Below, piece by piece: positions 1 through 8,073 of a DNA stretch of 29,732 nt. How positions within the stretch are numbered: the stretch's first letter is position 1; every line of letters begins with the position of its first letter. Made by a program: the position numbers and the translations under genes. The notes under the pieces are model-generated. The model was not told the DNA's origin and searched no databases. It saw only the letters and a program-made list of their open reading frames with translations. The DNA comes from WJLG01 sp964602485 (GTDB lineage: Bacteria > Patescibacteriota > Patescibacteriia > Patescibacteriales > WJLG01), in contig CAZRQU010000013.1 of assembly GCA_964602485.1 (NCBI GenBank), forward strand, positions 1 through 29,732. The letters run 5' to 3'.

Positions 1-1355
1 CCGGTTACTCAGCCACCGGCACCTATGTTTCTCAGGCTATAAGTGTTTCTAATATAGATATGGGAATAGCCGATTGGACCACCTTAACCACCACTACTTC
101 GGTTAGGTTTCGTACCGGCACCACCTCTGATATGACAGGCGCTCCGGCCTGGGGAACATGCTATGAATATTGGGATGGCTACGACATATCCAATTCATCT
201 TGTGTCACTGACGGTCAGCCATATCTCCAATATCAGGTAGAGCTATCAACAACAGACCAGTTCACTACCCCGACATTCTCAGATATTTCTATAAACTATG
301 ATATCTATAACAGTTCCGGTTCGCTCATCTCTTCTCCTTTTGACTGGCAAGATGATGAAAGCTATTTAAATGAATTATCTTGGATAGAGGAATTGAACAG
401 TGGCAATGTTCAAGCCTATCTCAGAACAGCTGGCACAGAGGCCGGACTCTCTTCTGTTTCCTGGAGTGAGATAGCAAGAGGTGACTGCAGTGTGGCCGGT
501 AGTAATGTTTTCTGCGGTTCTTCCGCTCTGCCATCCGGATTGAAAGACGGCATCAATGACCAATGGGCTCAGTACAGAGTATCGCTTACGAGCTCTGCTT
601 CCAACACCCCGACCTTTTCCAGCATTAGCATTTCGTCCGATCAGCTTTCCCAACAAGATCAAAGCGCTGAAACCGGCGATGGAAATTCGCATTTGCCGGT
701 AGACGCCTTTCTGCCTCCAAAGAAGCCGGATCCCAGCACTTTGAATCCTGAAGGCGAATTCAAAGTGTTTATCAATGACGACGCCGAGTTCACCGGTCTG
801 CTCAAAGCATCTCTGTTGCTCTTGGCCGGGGACAATGTTTCGCAAATGGCCATATCCGAGGATCCGAACTTCACTTACGCCTCTCTGGAGCCGTATCAAA
901 AAGAAAAGGAGTTCGTTCTATCACCGACCGAAGGCGAAAAGACCATATATGTTAAGTTCTATACTAAATATGGCCAGGTTTCCGAAAAAGTGTCAGACAC
1001 TATCATTTATCAAGATATTTCCAACAAAGAGTCGGGTCTCAGTTCACCAGAGACGGAACAACAAGGTGTAACTGCCTTAAATAAAACAGTTAATTACATC
1101 AATCCTAGAGATGGTAAGCAATATTCCATTGCTAGTCCGGCCAGTATGTTCCAAGTTATGAAAAAGGTCGGATTAGGCGCCACCAATAGTTTTATCAAAA
1201 ATACTACAAGTTTTCCGTCCAGATTATGGGGATATATACTTATAGATGTCGATGATCTGGGCAAAGCTTATTTTATTAAGCCCAAGGACAGCTTGAAATA
1301 TTATTTAGGTCGCCCGGCTAAAGCTTTTGAGATAATAAAAGGATTTTTAGATTAA
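1..1355 (+). CDS. Secreted/surface beta-sandwich protein, 3' part (5' end outside window)
   Basis: The reading frame is open from base 3 upstream of the first in-frame ATG (base 60), so this is the C-terminal part of a longer protein. At least 450 residues are visible. Two related Thr/Ser-rich beta-sandwich-like modules of about 100 residues come first; each carries a Cys pair and ends in a 'TPTF(S)(D/S)ISI' strand. A Pro-rich linker follows, then an Ig-like domain containing 'VSQMAISEDPNFTYASLEPY' and 'EGEKTIYVKFYTKYGQVSE'. The C-terminal module ('GYILIDVDDLGKAYFIKPKD', 'YYLGRPAKAFEII') resembles one I associate with exported CPR proteins, where the usual form is 'G-I-L-L-Q-V-E-x-x-G-E-A-W-Y-V-x-P-K-D'. 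The role is inferred as cell-surface adhesion or structure; no catalytic motif is visible. It is followed by a promoter and an ABC cluster on the same strand. Confidence 0.8.
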   Translation, partial: GYSATGTYVSQAISVSNIDMGIADWTTLTTTTSVRFRTGTTSDMTGAPAWGTCYEYWDGYDISNSSCVTDGQPYLQYQVELSTTDQFTTPTFSDISINYDIYNSSGSLISSPFDWQDDESYLNELSWIEELNSGNVQAYLRTAGTEAGLSSVSWSEIARGDCSVAGSNVFCGSSALPSGLKDGINDQWAQYRVSLTSSASNTPTFSSISISSDQLSQQDQSAETGDGNSHLPVDAFLPPKKPDPSTLNPEGEFKVFINDDAEFTGLLKASLLLLAGDNVSQMAISEDPNFTYASLEPYQKEKEFVLSPTEGEKTIYVKFYTKYGQVSEKVSDTIIYQDISNKESGLSSPETEQQGVTALNKTVNYINPRDGKQYSIASPASMFQVMKKVGLGATNSFIKNTTSFPSRLWGYILIDVDDLGKAYFIKPKDSLKYYLGRPAKAFEIIKGFLD

Positions 1356-1380
1356 GCAATTTATATCGTTTTTTGTAAAG

Positions 1381-1409
1381 TTGACGGAGATTTTTTAATG
1401 TTCTAAAAT
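1381..1409 (+). promoter_or_regulatory. Promoter of the ABC/GldG cluster
   Basis: TTGACG (1381-1386), a 17-base spacer and TAAAAT (1404-1409) lie in the 121-base gap before the ABC ATPase gene. It is the only good sigma-70-like site there, so it probably drives the four-gene cluster. Confidence 0.6.
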
Positions 1410-1476
1410 ATTATATCCTAAAGAAAAAGTATTTAATTCGATATTAAGTGCTTTTTTATTTAAAAAAGAAACTCAT

Positions 1477-2409
1477 ATGATAGAAATAAAGAACCTAAGT
1501 AAAAAGATCGGAAACAACAAAGTGCTCGAGGATATTAGCCTTTCTGTCAAAGAAGGGGAGATCCTGGGCTTTCTGGGGCCGAATGGCGCCGGTAAGACCA
1601 CTACTATGAAGATAATCACATCTTTTTGGAAACCGGACGAGGGTTCGGTGACTTTGGGCGACAAAGATGTGGTCAATGATCCTATCGAAACTAGGTCGAA
1701 AATAGGATACCTTCCAGAGTCCGTTCCTTTGTATGAAGATATGAAAGCTAAGGAGTATTTGAAGTTCGTGGCTGAAATGAGAGGTGTGGAAAAGGATAAG
1801 ATAGATGAACGAATAAAAGAAGTTGCCCAAAAGTGCGGATTAAATGAGGTTTTGAAAAAGACCATAGAACAGCTTTCCAAAGGGTATAAACAAAGAGTAG
1901 GACTGGCTCAGGCTATAATTCATAACCCTGATGTCCTTATATTGGATGAACCGACCACCGGCCTGGACCCGAACCAGGTTTCCGAGATCAGAAAATTGAT
2001 CCGTGATATTGGAAAAGAAAAGACCGTTATCTTCTCCACGCATATTTTAGGAGAGGTAGAGGCTGTTTGCGATCGAGTGATAATAATCAACAATGGCCGA
2101 ATAACCGGCGAAGGTTCTCCGGAAGAATTAGCTCAAAAGGCCAAACCAAGCGATACCTATTATGTGAAGATAAAAGGTAACAAGGAAGAGGTTTTGCAGA
2201 AATTGAACGATATGGAAGAGGTGGAGCTGGTTATAGAAAAAGATAAAGAAAATGATAATACTTTCGGCTACGAGATCAGGCCGCGCGAAGGCAGGGATGT
2301 TCGCGAAAATTTGTTCAAGACCGTTTCTTCGGTGGCGGATTGGAGCATTTTAGAGGTCAACAAGATAAAGGCCAGCCTGGAGGACATATTCAGAGAACTA
2401 ACTAAATAA
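1477..2409 (+). CDS. ABC transporter ATP-binding protein (GldA/ABC-2 type)
   Basis: This is the ATPase subunit that powers the ABC-2 exporter encoded by the next genes. Visible motifs are Walker A GPNGAGKTT (34-42), signature LSKGYKQR (133-140), Walker B VLILDEP (153-159) and the H-loop His189 in FSTHI. The Q-loop position reads YLPE, with Glu where many ABC proteins have Gln; this is usual for the GldA/CcmA-like branch. A C-terminal extension of about 90 residues after the ABC core is also typical of that branch. There is no SD; the start is the ATG in 'actcATATG'. The permease gene follows after 26 bases and the GldG-like gene after that, so the three probably form one complex in the cytoplasmic membrane. 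The substrate is unknown. Confidence 0.95.
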   Translation: MIEIKNLSKKIGNNKVLEDISLSVKEGEILGFLGPNGAGKTTTMKIITSFWKPDEGSVTLGDKDVVNDPIETRSKIGYLPESVPLYEDMKAKEYLKFVAEMRGVEKDKIDERIKEVAQKCGLNEVLKKTIEQLSKGYKQRVGLAQAIIHNPDVLILDEPTTGLDPNQVSEIRKLIRDIGKEKTVIFSTHILGEVEAVCDRVIIINNGRITGEGSPEELAQKAKPSDTYYVKIKGNKEEVLQKLNDMEEVELVIEKDKENDNTFGYEIRPREGRDVRENLFKTVSSVADWSILEVNKIKASLEDIFRELTK

Positions 2410-2435
2410 ATTTATAATTTAAAATTCGATATAAT

Positions 2436-3170
2436 ATGGACAAGAAAAAATACATAAAAACTGTTTGGAGTCTATATAAGAAGGAATTGATGAGCTATTT
2501 CAATTCCCCGATCGCCTATATATTCATTGGCGTTTTCTTGATAGTCGGCAATTGGCTTTTCTTCAAGAATTTCTTCTTTGTCGGTCAGGCGACCATGAGG
2601 GGATATTTTTCCATTCTTCCTTGGATATTCTTATTCCTGTCTCCGGCTATCACTATGAGGCTGTGGTCGGAAGAAAAGAAAAGCGGGACCATTGAATGGC
2701 TCTTGACCATGCCGGTCACTAATTGGCAGGTGGTTTTGGCCAAATTCTTTTCTGCTTTAAGCTTTTTGTTCATAGCTTTGCTTTTGACCCTAAGTATGCC
2801 GATAACCATTTCCTTTTTGGGGGATGTGGACTGGGGAGTTCTCGCCGGCAGCTATTTGGGCGCGGCTTTCCTAGGCGCGGCTTACCTGTCATTGGGCCTT
2901 TTCATCTCCTCTTTGACCAAGAATCAGATCATCGCTTTCGTTTTGGGTTTGGTGGCTTGTTTCTTGGCTTTTATAATAGGATATAATTTTATTTTAGTGA
3001 GCTTGCCTTCCGGTGTTTCAGATGTTTTTGCCTTTTTGGGACTAGGTAGCCATTTCGACAACATAGCTAGAGGAGTAATAGATACCAAGGATATAATATA
3101 TTACCTTTCATTCAGCTTCATCTTTCTATGGTTGAACGTCAGGGCGATAGAGAAAAGAGGTATTAAGTAA
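2436..3170 (+). CDS. ABC-2 type permease (GldF-like)
   Basis: A 244-residue hydrophobic protein with about six membrane segments (near 24-46, 60-80, 106-128, 136-158, 163-190 and 220-236). The N-terminus 'YKKELMSYFNSPIAYIF' and 'RLWSEEKKSGTIEWLLTMPV' are hallmarks of the ABC-2/GldF permease family. It is the membrane partner of the ATPase encoded 26 bases upstream. There is no SD; the start sits in 'ataatATG'. GldF is named after the Bacteroidetes gliding system, but this ATPase-permease-GldG set is widespread in non-gliding bacteria, so a motility role should not be assumed. Confidence 0.92.
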   Translation: MDKKKYIKTVWSLYKKELMSYFNSPIAYIFIGVFLIVGNWLFFKNFFFVGQATMRGYFSILPWIFLFLSPAITMRLWSEEKKSGTIEWLLTMPVTNWQVVLAKFFSALSFLFIALLLTLSMPITISFLGDVDWGVLAGSYLGAAFLGAAYLSLGLFISSLTKNQIIAFVLGLVACFLAFIIGYNFILVSLPSGVSDVFAFLGLGSHFDNIARGVIDTKDIIYYLSFSFIFLWLNVRAIEKRGIK

Positions 3171-3190
3171 TTAAATAGTATTATATAAAT

Positions 3191-4729
3191 ATGAAGTTCA
3201 TCAAAAAAATAAAGTTGTCCGATCATTTGAAAAAGAACGGCAATTTCTCTTTGACCGTTATTTTAGTGATAGGTATATTGATAGCCTTGAATTTTATTTC
3301 CTACCAGATGTTCGTCCGTTTCGATCTGACAGAGAACAAGGATTATTCCATATCCAAGGTCAGCCGAAAGACTGTTTCCAAGCTGGACGATGTGGTTAAT
3401 ATCAAGGTTTATTTTTCCAAGAATCTTCCACCTAAGTTTCGTAATTTAGAACAGGAGATAAAGGATATCCTGGATGAGTATAAGAATTATTCCGGCGGGA
3501 ATGTGGAAGTGGCCTTCATAGACCCTTCTTCTTTTGAGGACCCTTTGAACGAGCTAACCCAAAAAGGCATAGCCCCTTTACAGTTCAACGTGATGCGCAA
3601 TGATTCTTACGAGGTTGTACAAGGGTTTATGGGAATGGTGATCCAGTATGGCGATCAAAGAGAGGTGGTGCCAATGATAGATTCCAGCCGTAATTTGGAA
3701 TACACCGTTACTACCGCTATCAAGAAATTGACCAGCGAATCCATGATGACAGTTGGGTTATTGTCCAGTCATGGCGTAATAGACGCCGGCACCCATGCCA
3801 GAAAATTCTATAAAGGACTTGAAGATCTTTATAAAGTGGAAGAAATAGACCTAAAGGCCGAAGATGTTGTTATGGACAATATAGACACTCTGGTTATGTT
3901 CGGACCTAGAGAGCCTTTTGAAGAGGCTGAATTGGAAAAAATAGATGCTTTTGTGATGTCCGGACGTCCCTTGATAGTGCTGATGGATGGAGTGTTGATA
4001 GATCCGCGAACAGGCCCTTATAGGAATAAGATAGGGTTTGACAGTTTACTCAATAAGTACGGCGTAAAATTGAACAAGAATTTGATCGCGGATGTTTCGA
4101 ACTCAATGGTTTCTATCCCGACCGGATTATTCAATGTGAACATAAATTATGCTTTATGGCCGAAGGTGGTCAAAAAGAATTTCGATCAAGACAATGCGGT
4201 AGTTTCTTCATTGGAGAGCTTGACCTTGCCCTGGGTTTCCAGCATAGACATAGTGGAAGAGAATATAGACAAGGATAAAGTGGACATATCGATAATGGCC
4301 AGATCCACCAAAGATGCTTGCGCCCAGAACGCCACCTTTAATATAGATCCGCAAGCCAAGACCACAGATTGTGAGGACACTAGGCAGTACGATCTGGCTG
4401 TTTCTCTGGCTGGTGAATTGAAAAGCGCTTTTGAAGAGGGTAGGAGCGCCGAAGCTAAGGTGATGGTTGTGGCCGACAGTGATTTTCCAACCGATCAATT
4501 CTATAATCAGTCTTCAGACAATGTAACCTTTTTACAGAATATGGTCGATTCGGTCACTTTGGATGAGGACCTGATAAATATCCGTTCCCAGGGTGTTACC
4601 GAGAGGCCGATCAAGAAACTGGACAAGACCACTAAGAATATCATTCGGTATGCCAATATTTTCGGTATGACCGTTTTGGTCCTGGCTTTCGGTTTATTGA
4701 GATATTTCTTAAGAAGAAGGAATAAATAA
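3191..4729 (+). CDS. GldG-like ABC-associated periplasmic/extracellular subunit
   Basis: 512 residues. An N-terminal membrane helix (about 22-42) is followed by the family landmark 'RFDLTENKDYSISKVSRKT', a large extracytoplasmic region, and a C-terminal membrane helix (about 486-506) ending in RRRNK. This matches the GldG / 'ABC-type uncharacterized transport system' auxiliary family, whose soluble part has a Rossmann-like fold; here the stretch 'IDTLVMFGPREPFEEAELEK' fits it. It starts 20 bases after the permease gene and has no SD. It probably forms a two-helix-anchored external domain of the exporter. The biochemical role of the family is not established. Confidence 0.88.
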   Translation: MKFIKKIKLSDHLKKNGNFSLTVILVIGILIALNFISYQMFVRFDLTENKDYSISKVSRKTVSKLDDVVNIKVYFSKNLPPKFRNLEQEIKDILDEYKNYSGGNVEVAFIDPSSFEDPLNELTQKGIAPLQFNVMRNDSYEVVQGFMGMVIQYGDQREVVPMIDSSRNLEYTVTTAIKKLTSESMMTVGLLSSHGVIDAGTHARKFYKGLEDLYKVEEIDLKAEDVVMDNIDTLVMFGPREPFEEAELEKIDAFVMSGRPLIVLMDGVLIDPRTGPYRNKIGFDSLLNKYGVKLNKNLIADVSNSMVSIPTGLFNVNINYALWPKVVKKNFDQDNAVVSSLESLTLPWVSSIDIVEENIDKDKVDISIMARSTKDACAQNATFNIDPQAKTTDCEDTRQYDLAVSLAGELKSAFEEGRSAEAKVMVVADSDFPTDQFYNQSSDNVTFLQNMVDSVTLDEDLINIRSQGVTERPIKKLDKTTKNIIRYANIFGMTVLVLAFGLLRYFLRRRNK

Positions 4730-4732
4730 CAT

Positions 4733-4769
4733 ATTGACCGCTCGGTATGGATATAGCTGATCGGTCAAT
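4733..4769 (+). promoter_or_regulatory. Inverted repeat / hairpin between gldG-like and DUF4340 genes
   Basis: ATTGACCG (4733-4740) and CGGTCAAT (4762-4769) are perfect inverted arms. After one mismatch, five further pairs (two of them G-U) extend the stem towards a loop at 4747-4755. There is no T tract, so it is not a standard terminator. It ends 18 bases before the DUF4340 start codon. It could be an RNA hairpin that tunes expression within the operon, or a protein-binding dyad. Confidence 0.5.
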
Positions 4770-4787
4770 TGTTCGAAAATATTTTAT

Positions 4788-5696
4788 ATGGATAGAAAAA
4801 ATTTAATTTTAGGAGGGATACTTGCGATACTTATAATTTTCGCCTATGTGCAACAAGGCCCTTGGCAGACCTGGAAAAAGAGCTTATCCGAAGTGGACAG
4901 TTTTTTGAAAGAGGCAGATCATGAGAATATCAACAAGGTAGAGATCGAAACAGGCACGACAACCACTGTACTTGAAAGAGAAGGTGAAAATTGGAAGATA
5001 GCCGGCACGAAGGATTTTTATATAAGCGGTATAGATGCCAACAGGTTGAAAGAGTCGATAAACGAGATGTCCAAAGCCGATTTGGAAGTGGTGAGCAAGA
5101 ACAAGAATAAGAAATTCGATTTTAAAACAGGCGAAGAAGGGACGGATATCGGTCTATATGGCGATGGCTTTGAGTTGGATTTCGTTTTAGGAAAAACCGG
5201 TCCGACTGCCGGTAGTTGCTATGTTTCCCAAAAAGATGATAGTAAGACCTATCTTTTGGACAGTAATATAAGAGTGGCCTTCCTTAAAGATGATTGGCGA
5301 GATAAGAAGATATTTTCTTTTATGCCGGAAAGGGCCGATAAAGTGCGTTTTCAATATCCGAACAGGGAATTCACTGTCGAGAAGGTAGATAATGTTTGGA
5401 AAGGTGTGGATCCTTATGAATTCGAAGTCGATGAAGAGAAACTGTATGAAGTGCTGGGAGAGATGGGTAGCTTGAAAGCGGCCGAGATACCAGAGCAGAC
5501 CTTTGAAGGAACTGGCTTGGAAAAACATAATATAATAGTAGAGGTCAACGGCGTGATGGATGACTATACTATAATGGTAGGTGACGCCAATGACGAAGGT
5601 TTATATTATGCCAAGCGGGGAGATAGTGATAATATTTACCTTATAACCAAGGAAGAGAAGGAAGTTTTTGAAAAGACCATTTCTGATCTGCAATAA
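4788..5696 (+). CDS. DUF4340 domain-containing membrane-anchored protein
   Basis: 302 residues: one N-terminal membrane anchor (about 6-21) followed by an extracytoplasmic region made of repeated strand-rich units, for example 'NKVEIETGTTTTVLEREGENW' and 'DKVRFQYPNREFTVEKVDNVW'. The repeated pattern 'I/V-x-F/I ... L/V-x-x-x-x-x-x-W' is characteristic of DUF4340, which is commonly encoded next to GldG-type ABC genes. It therefore probably works on the outer face of the same exporter. The start ATG has no SD, and an 18-base spacer separates it from the hairpin at 4733-4769. No catalytic residue can be assigned. Confidence 0.85.
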   Translation: MDRKNLILGGILAILIIFAYVQQGPWQTWKKSLSEVDSFLKEADHENINKVEIETGTTTTVLEREGENWKIAGTKDFYISGIDANRLKESINEMSKADLEVVSKNKNKKFDFKTGEEGTDIGLYGDGFELDFVLGKTGPTAGSCYVSQKDDSKTYLLDSNIRVAFLKDDWRDKKIFSFMPERADKVRFQYPNREFTVEKVDNVWKGVDPYEFEVDEEKLYEVLGEMGSLKAAEIPEQTFEGTGLEKHNIIVEVNGVMDDYTIMVGDANDEGLYYAKRGDSDNIYLITKEEKEVFEKTISDLQ

Positions 5697-5745
5697 AAAA
5701 GAAGCGGATCTTCAAGAGCCATTTTTGTTTGTTCAGTGTTTACCC

Positions 5746-5774
5746 TTTACAAAAGTATAGATTTATGTTATAGT
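5746..5774 (+). promoter_or_regulatory. Promoter of the gene lost in gap 1
   Basis: TTTACA (5746-5751), a 17-base spacer and TATAGT (5769-5774), preceded by TGT to give a TGn extended -10. The layout matches the promoter of the SLT gene at 11823-11851 closely. Confidence 0.7.
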
Positions 5775-5822
5775 AAATATATCGAAAAATATCGTATTCG
5801 CTCTTTTTTAACTCAAAACAGT

Positions 5823-5835
5823 TGGAGGTTTCATG
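5823..5835 (+). CDS. Start of a gene truncated by assembly gap 1
   Basis: TTGGAGG (5822-5828) and an ATG at 5833-5835 stand directly before the gap, 58 bases downstream of a consensus promoter. Only the start codon is known. The SD and leader layout (GGAGGTTT then ATG) is nearly the same as that of the SLT gene at 11905. The gene must end within the gap or within about 30 bases after it, because all frames close before 5964. The product is unknown. Confidence 0.5.
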
Positions 5836-5935
5836 NNNNNNNNNNNNNNNNNNNNNNNNNNNNNNNNNNNNNNNNNNNNNNNNNNNNNNNNNNNNNNNNN
5901 NNNNNNNNNNNNNNNNNNNNNNNNNNNNNNNNNNN
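5836..5935. other. Assembly gap 1 (100 N)
   Basis: A run of exactly 100 N, the conventional placeholder for a scaffold gap of unknown size. It hides the body of an SD-led gene. The flanks (5697-5835 and 5936-6041) hold only promoters and the truncated start. Confidence 0.98.
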
Positions 5936-5971
5936 TTTAAAACCAGCCGTTTTTAGTGGATAGCAACTTAT

Positions 5972-6000
5972 TTGACTTATCACCGGTTTTGATCTAGATT
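5972..6000 (+). promoter_or_regulatory. Promoter of the small gene at 6042
   Basis: TTGACT (5972-5977), a 17-base spacer and TAGATT (5995-6000). An AT-rich TATATATAT stretch follows and offers alternative -10 registers. Confidence 0.45.
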
Positions 6001-6041
6001 TATATATATCATTCGTTCATTCGTGAAAAAGGGAGGTCGTG

Positions 6042-6401
6042 ATGAAACCTGAGAATGCCCAAAACAGGAGCGATCTGGATGTTCCGGACAAACAAGAGCT
6101 CCGTCGTTTCGAGAAAGTGATCATCAGGCGGGTGGCCTATATTCTGTATTTGGCGGACAAGGACAGTCAGGTCATGATAGATCGGGCTTTGTATTGGTAT
6201 CGGGGCGTGGATAAATCAAGATACAGGCAAAATAATTTTGAGCAAGCTGCTTTGGAGAAGATGTTCGGTCCTCTCGAGAGCGAGCTGGAGCTTTTATCCA
6301 GGAAAGTGGGCGGCAGATTCATGGAAAGCATCATAGAGGATGCCCAGAAACTGCTTAAGATACCGAATGGACCTCTTAAGGATTTTCTTTTTGATATTTA
6401 A
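6042..6401 (+). CDS. Small protein of unknown function
   Basis: 119 residues, charged and probably helical, with no signal peptide or membrane segment. It resembles no family I know. Features are a basic/aromatic stretch 'EKVIIRRVAYILYLADKD' and 'ALYWYRGVDKSRYRQNNFEQ'. A GTG three bases earlier (6039) is also in frame, but the GGAGG at 6032-6036 is only 2 bases from it and 5 bases from the ATG at 6042, so the ATG is preferred. The gene is a self-contained unit: own promoter, strong SD and a perfect 10-bp terminator. Similar short SD-led orphan genes occur at 19716 and 21410. Confidence 0.75.
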   Translation: MKPENAQNRSDLDVPDKQELRRFEKVIIRRVAYILYLADKDSQVMIDRALYWYRGVDKSRYRQNNFEQAALEKMFGPLESELELLSRKVGGRFMESIIEDAQKLLKIPNGPLKDFLFDI

Positions 6402-6414
6402 AGAAGGTTCTACC

Positions 6415-6450
6415 CAGAGCGGAAACGATTCCGCTCTGTTTTTATTTTTT
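6415..6450 (+). terminator. Rho-independent terminator after the 6042 gene
   Basis: Perfect 10-bp stem CAGAGCGGAA / TTCCGCTCTG (6415-6438), loop ACGA, followed by TTTTTATTTTTTT. Confidence 0.93.
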
Positions 6451-6460
6451 TCGCTTTTTT

Positions 6461-6468
6461 GGTATAAT
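6461..6468 (+). promoter_or_regulatory. Extended -10 before the PfkB gene
   Basis: TATAAT at 6463-6468 is preceded by TGG, which gives a TGn extended -10. No good -35 is visible because that region is the T tract of the preceding terminator. The site lies 40 bases before the PfkB start. Confidence 0.45.
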
Positions 6469-6508
6469 AAAAAGCAGGAAAAACAAGCAAAATAATCAAG
6501 GAGGAAAT

Positions 6509-7480
6509 ATGAAATATGATTTTATAACCATAGGCGGAGCGGTCATCGACGAGACCTTTGACACCGAGGAGGGGCAGCTGGTCGATAACAGCCAAGACCT
6601 TACAAAACAAAAATTGGTCGGCTTTGAATACGGAGCCAAAATAAGCATTTCCAATTATAGAAAATATTTTGGCGGAGGAGCAGCTAACACAGCCGTATCA
6701 TTGTCGCGTTTAGGATACAAAACAGCTACCGTTTCCCAGTTGGGCAATGATCAGCGTGGACGAGACATCTTGGAGAATTTCAAAAAAGAAAGAGTATCCA
6801 CTAAGTTCATAAAAGTTTCTCAAAGTATGCCGACCGGTTTTTCTTTCATTCTGGTCACTAAAAGCAATGAACATATAGCTTTTACACATCGGGGAGCCAA
6901 TGAGGGATTGCAGATAAATTTCGCCGAAAAGAAAGCATTGAACCAAGCCAAGTGGCTTTACATAACTTCGCTTTCCGGAGAATGGGAAAAGGTTTTGGAC
7001 AAGGTCTTTTCGGTCGTTGGTGTTCGTTTTGCCTGGAATCCGGGATCGGTTCAACTTAAGGCCGGAGCCAAGAAATTGAAAAAGTATATAAAATATGCCG
7101 ATGTCCTGGTCCTTAATAGAGATGAAGCTATAGAGCTGGCTCTTTCCGATGATCGTTGGAAGAAGAAGAGTAAGAAATTTCTTAAGAAGCCGGAGAATTT
7201 GCTTAAGGTTATAAAAGAACTGGGAGCCGAAATAGCAGTGGTGACTTGCGATAAAGAAGGAGCTTATGCCTATGATGGAGAAAAGGTATATTATGAAAAG
7301 TCGGCTAACGTCAATAATGTTGCTGATACTACCGGAGTGGGAGATGCCTTTTCTTCTTCGTTCGTAGCCGGGCTTGAATATCACCAAGGGAACATACAAA
7401 AAGCCATGAAGCTTGGGGTTAAGAATTCTGCCAGCGTATTGAAGAAACCCGGAGCTCAGAATGGCCTTATGAAGGTTTAA
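6509..7480 (+). CDS. PfkB/ribokinase-family carbohydrate (or nucleoside) kinase
   Basis: A 323-residue member of the PfkB family, which transfers phosphate from ATP to a sugar or nucleoside hydroxyl. The N-terminal motif 'FITIGGAVIDETF' and the substrate-side glycine motif 'FGGGAANTAVSLSRLG' (54-69) are present. The C-terminal ATP/anion-hole signature reads DTTGVGDAF (273-281), with Asp279 as the expected catalytic base; the usual form is DTxGAGD, so Val replaces Ala. The substrate cannot be told from sequence; adenosine/ribokinase-type enzymes are the nearest in layout. It has a strong SD (AAGGAGG at 6498-6504, 4 bases before ATG). It is followed by RmlC-like, HIT and RmlB genes on the same strand, which suggests sugar-nucleotide metabolism. 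Confidence 0.92.
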   Translation: MKYDFITIGGAVIDETFDTEEGQLVDNSQDLTKQKLVGFEYGAKISISNYRKYFGGGAANTAVSLSRLGYKTATVSQLGNDQRGRDILENFKKERVSTKFIKVSQSMPTGFSFILVTKSNEHIAFTHRGANEGLQINFAEKKALNQAKWLYITSLSGEWEKVLDKVFSVVGVRFAWNPGSVQLKAGAKKLKKYIKYADVLVLNRDEAIELALSDDRWKKKSKKFLKKPENLLKVIKELGAEIAVVTCDKEGAYAYDGEKVYYEKSANVNNVADTTGVGDAFSSSFVAGLEYHQGNIQKAMKLGVKNSASVLKKPGAQNGLMKV

Positions 7481-7565
7481 GATCAAGGAGAATAAGAATT
7501 GATCATTGATATTTGCGAGTTTACATCATAAAGTTGAAAAAATTCCAAATATCAAACTTCAAATT

Positions 7566-8018
7566 ATGATAGATGGAGTTATCGTAAAGGAATTAAAGAA
7601 ATTCGAAGATGAGAGGGGGTGGCTGGCTGAGATATATCGCCAAGACGAAGATGAGTATCGGCCGGTTATGAGTTATATGAGTATAACTATGCCCGGAAAG
7701 ACAAGGGGTCCGCATGAGCATAGGCAACAGACGGACTTTTTTGTTTTTGCCGGACCGGGGACCTTTGAGGTTTATCTTTGGGACAGGCGAGAAAGATCGG
7801 CCACTCATGATCAACATATGAAATTCGAAGTCGGTGCTGATCGTCCGGCAGCCGTAGTCGTTCCTCCTGGAGTCGTTCATGGGTATAAGTGCATATCTAG
7901 CGACCCGGCTTTGAGCTTTAATCTTCCGGATAAACTTTTCAAAGGTAAGAATAAAAAAGAGGAGATAGATGAGATCCGTTGGGAAGACGATGATAACTCA
8001 CCTTATAAGATCAATTAA
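7566..8018 (+). CDS. RmlC-like cupin (dTDP-4-dehydrorhamnose 3,5-epimerase family)
   Basis: 150 residues, shorter than classical RmlC (about 180). The opening 'MIDGVIVKELKKFEDERGWL' is the standard RmlC N-terminus and sets the start at 7566. An in-frame TTG at 7506 would add 20 residues encoded by repeat-like DNA and is rejected. The cupin motif is 'RGPHEHRQQTDFFVF' (His50, His52), followed by 'LWDRRERSAT' and 'VVVPPGVVHGYK'. In RmlC the equivalent first His is the catalytic base. The GPHEH form and short length match a sub-branch often annotated as generic dTDP-4-dehydrorhamnose 3,5-epimerase; an isomerase rather than an epimerase is possible. No SD. The gene probably acts with RmlB (8521) and RmlD (21880). 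Confidence 0.85.
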   Translation: MIDGVIVKELKKFEDERGWLAEIYRQDEDEYRPVMSYMSITMPGKTRGPHEHRQQTDFFVFAGPGTFEVYLWDRRERSATHDQHMKFEVGADRPAAVVVPPGVVHGYKCISSDPALSFNLPDKLFKGKNKKEEIDEIRWEDDDNSPYKIN

Positions 8019-8032
8019 AGAATTATAAGTCT

Positions 8033-8057
8033 TCGATCTTCAATCGAGGTTTGAAGA
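8033..8057 (+). promoter_or_regulatory. Two mutually exclusive hairpins before the HIT gene
   Basis: TCGAT (8033-8037) can pair with ATCGA (8043-8047). The overlapping TCTTCAA (8037-8043) can pair with TTGAAGA (8051-8057). The two stems share bases and cannot form together. They lie 17 bases before the HIT start codon. There is no T tract. Confidence 0.3.
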
Positions 8058-8073
8058 GCGATAATTGAATATT

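Noticed and set aside
375..899. 174-codon minus-strand ORF inside the surface protein gene
   Set aside because: The plus-strand frame continues through both ends and shows domain structure; the antisense frame has no SD or recognisable domain.
1477..4729. Gliding motility machinery
   Set aside because: GldA/F/G-like ABC genes are common in non-gliding bacteria, and no other gld or spr genes are present.
6710..7486. 258-codon minus-strand ORF opposite the PfkB gene
   Set aside because: It is a shadow of the PfkB coding frame, whose motifs are clear.
7506..7565. N-terminal extension of the RmlC-like protein from a TTG
   Set aside because: The 20 extra residues come from repeat-like AT-rich DNA and RmlC proteins start at the later Met.
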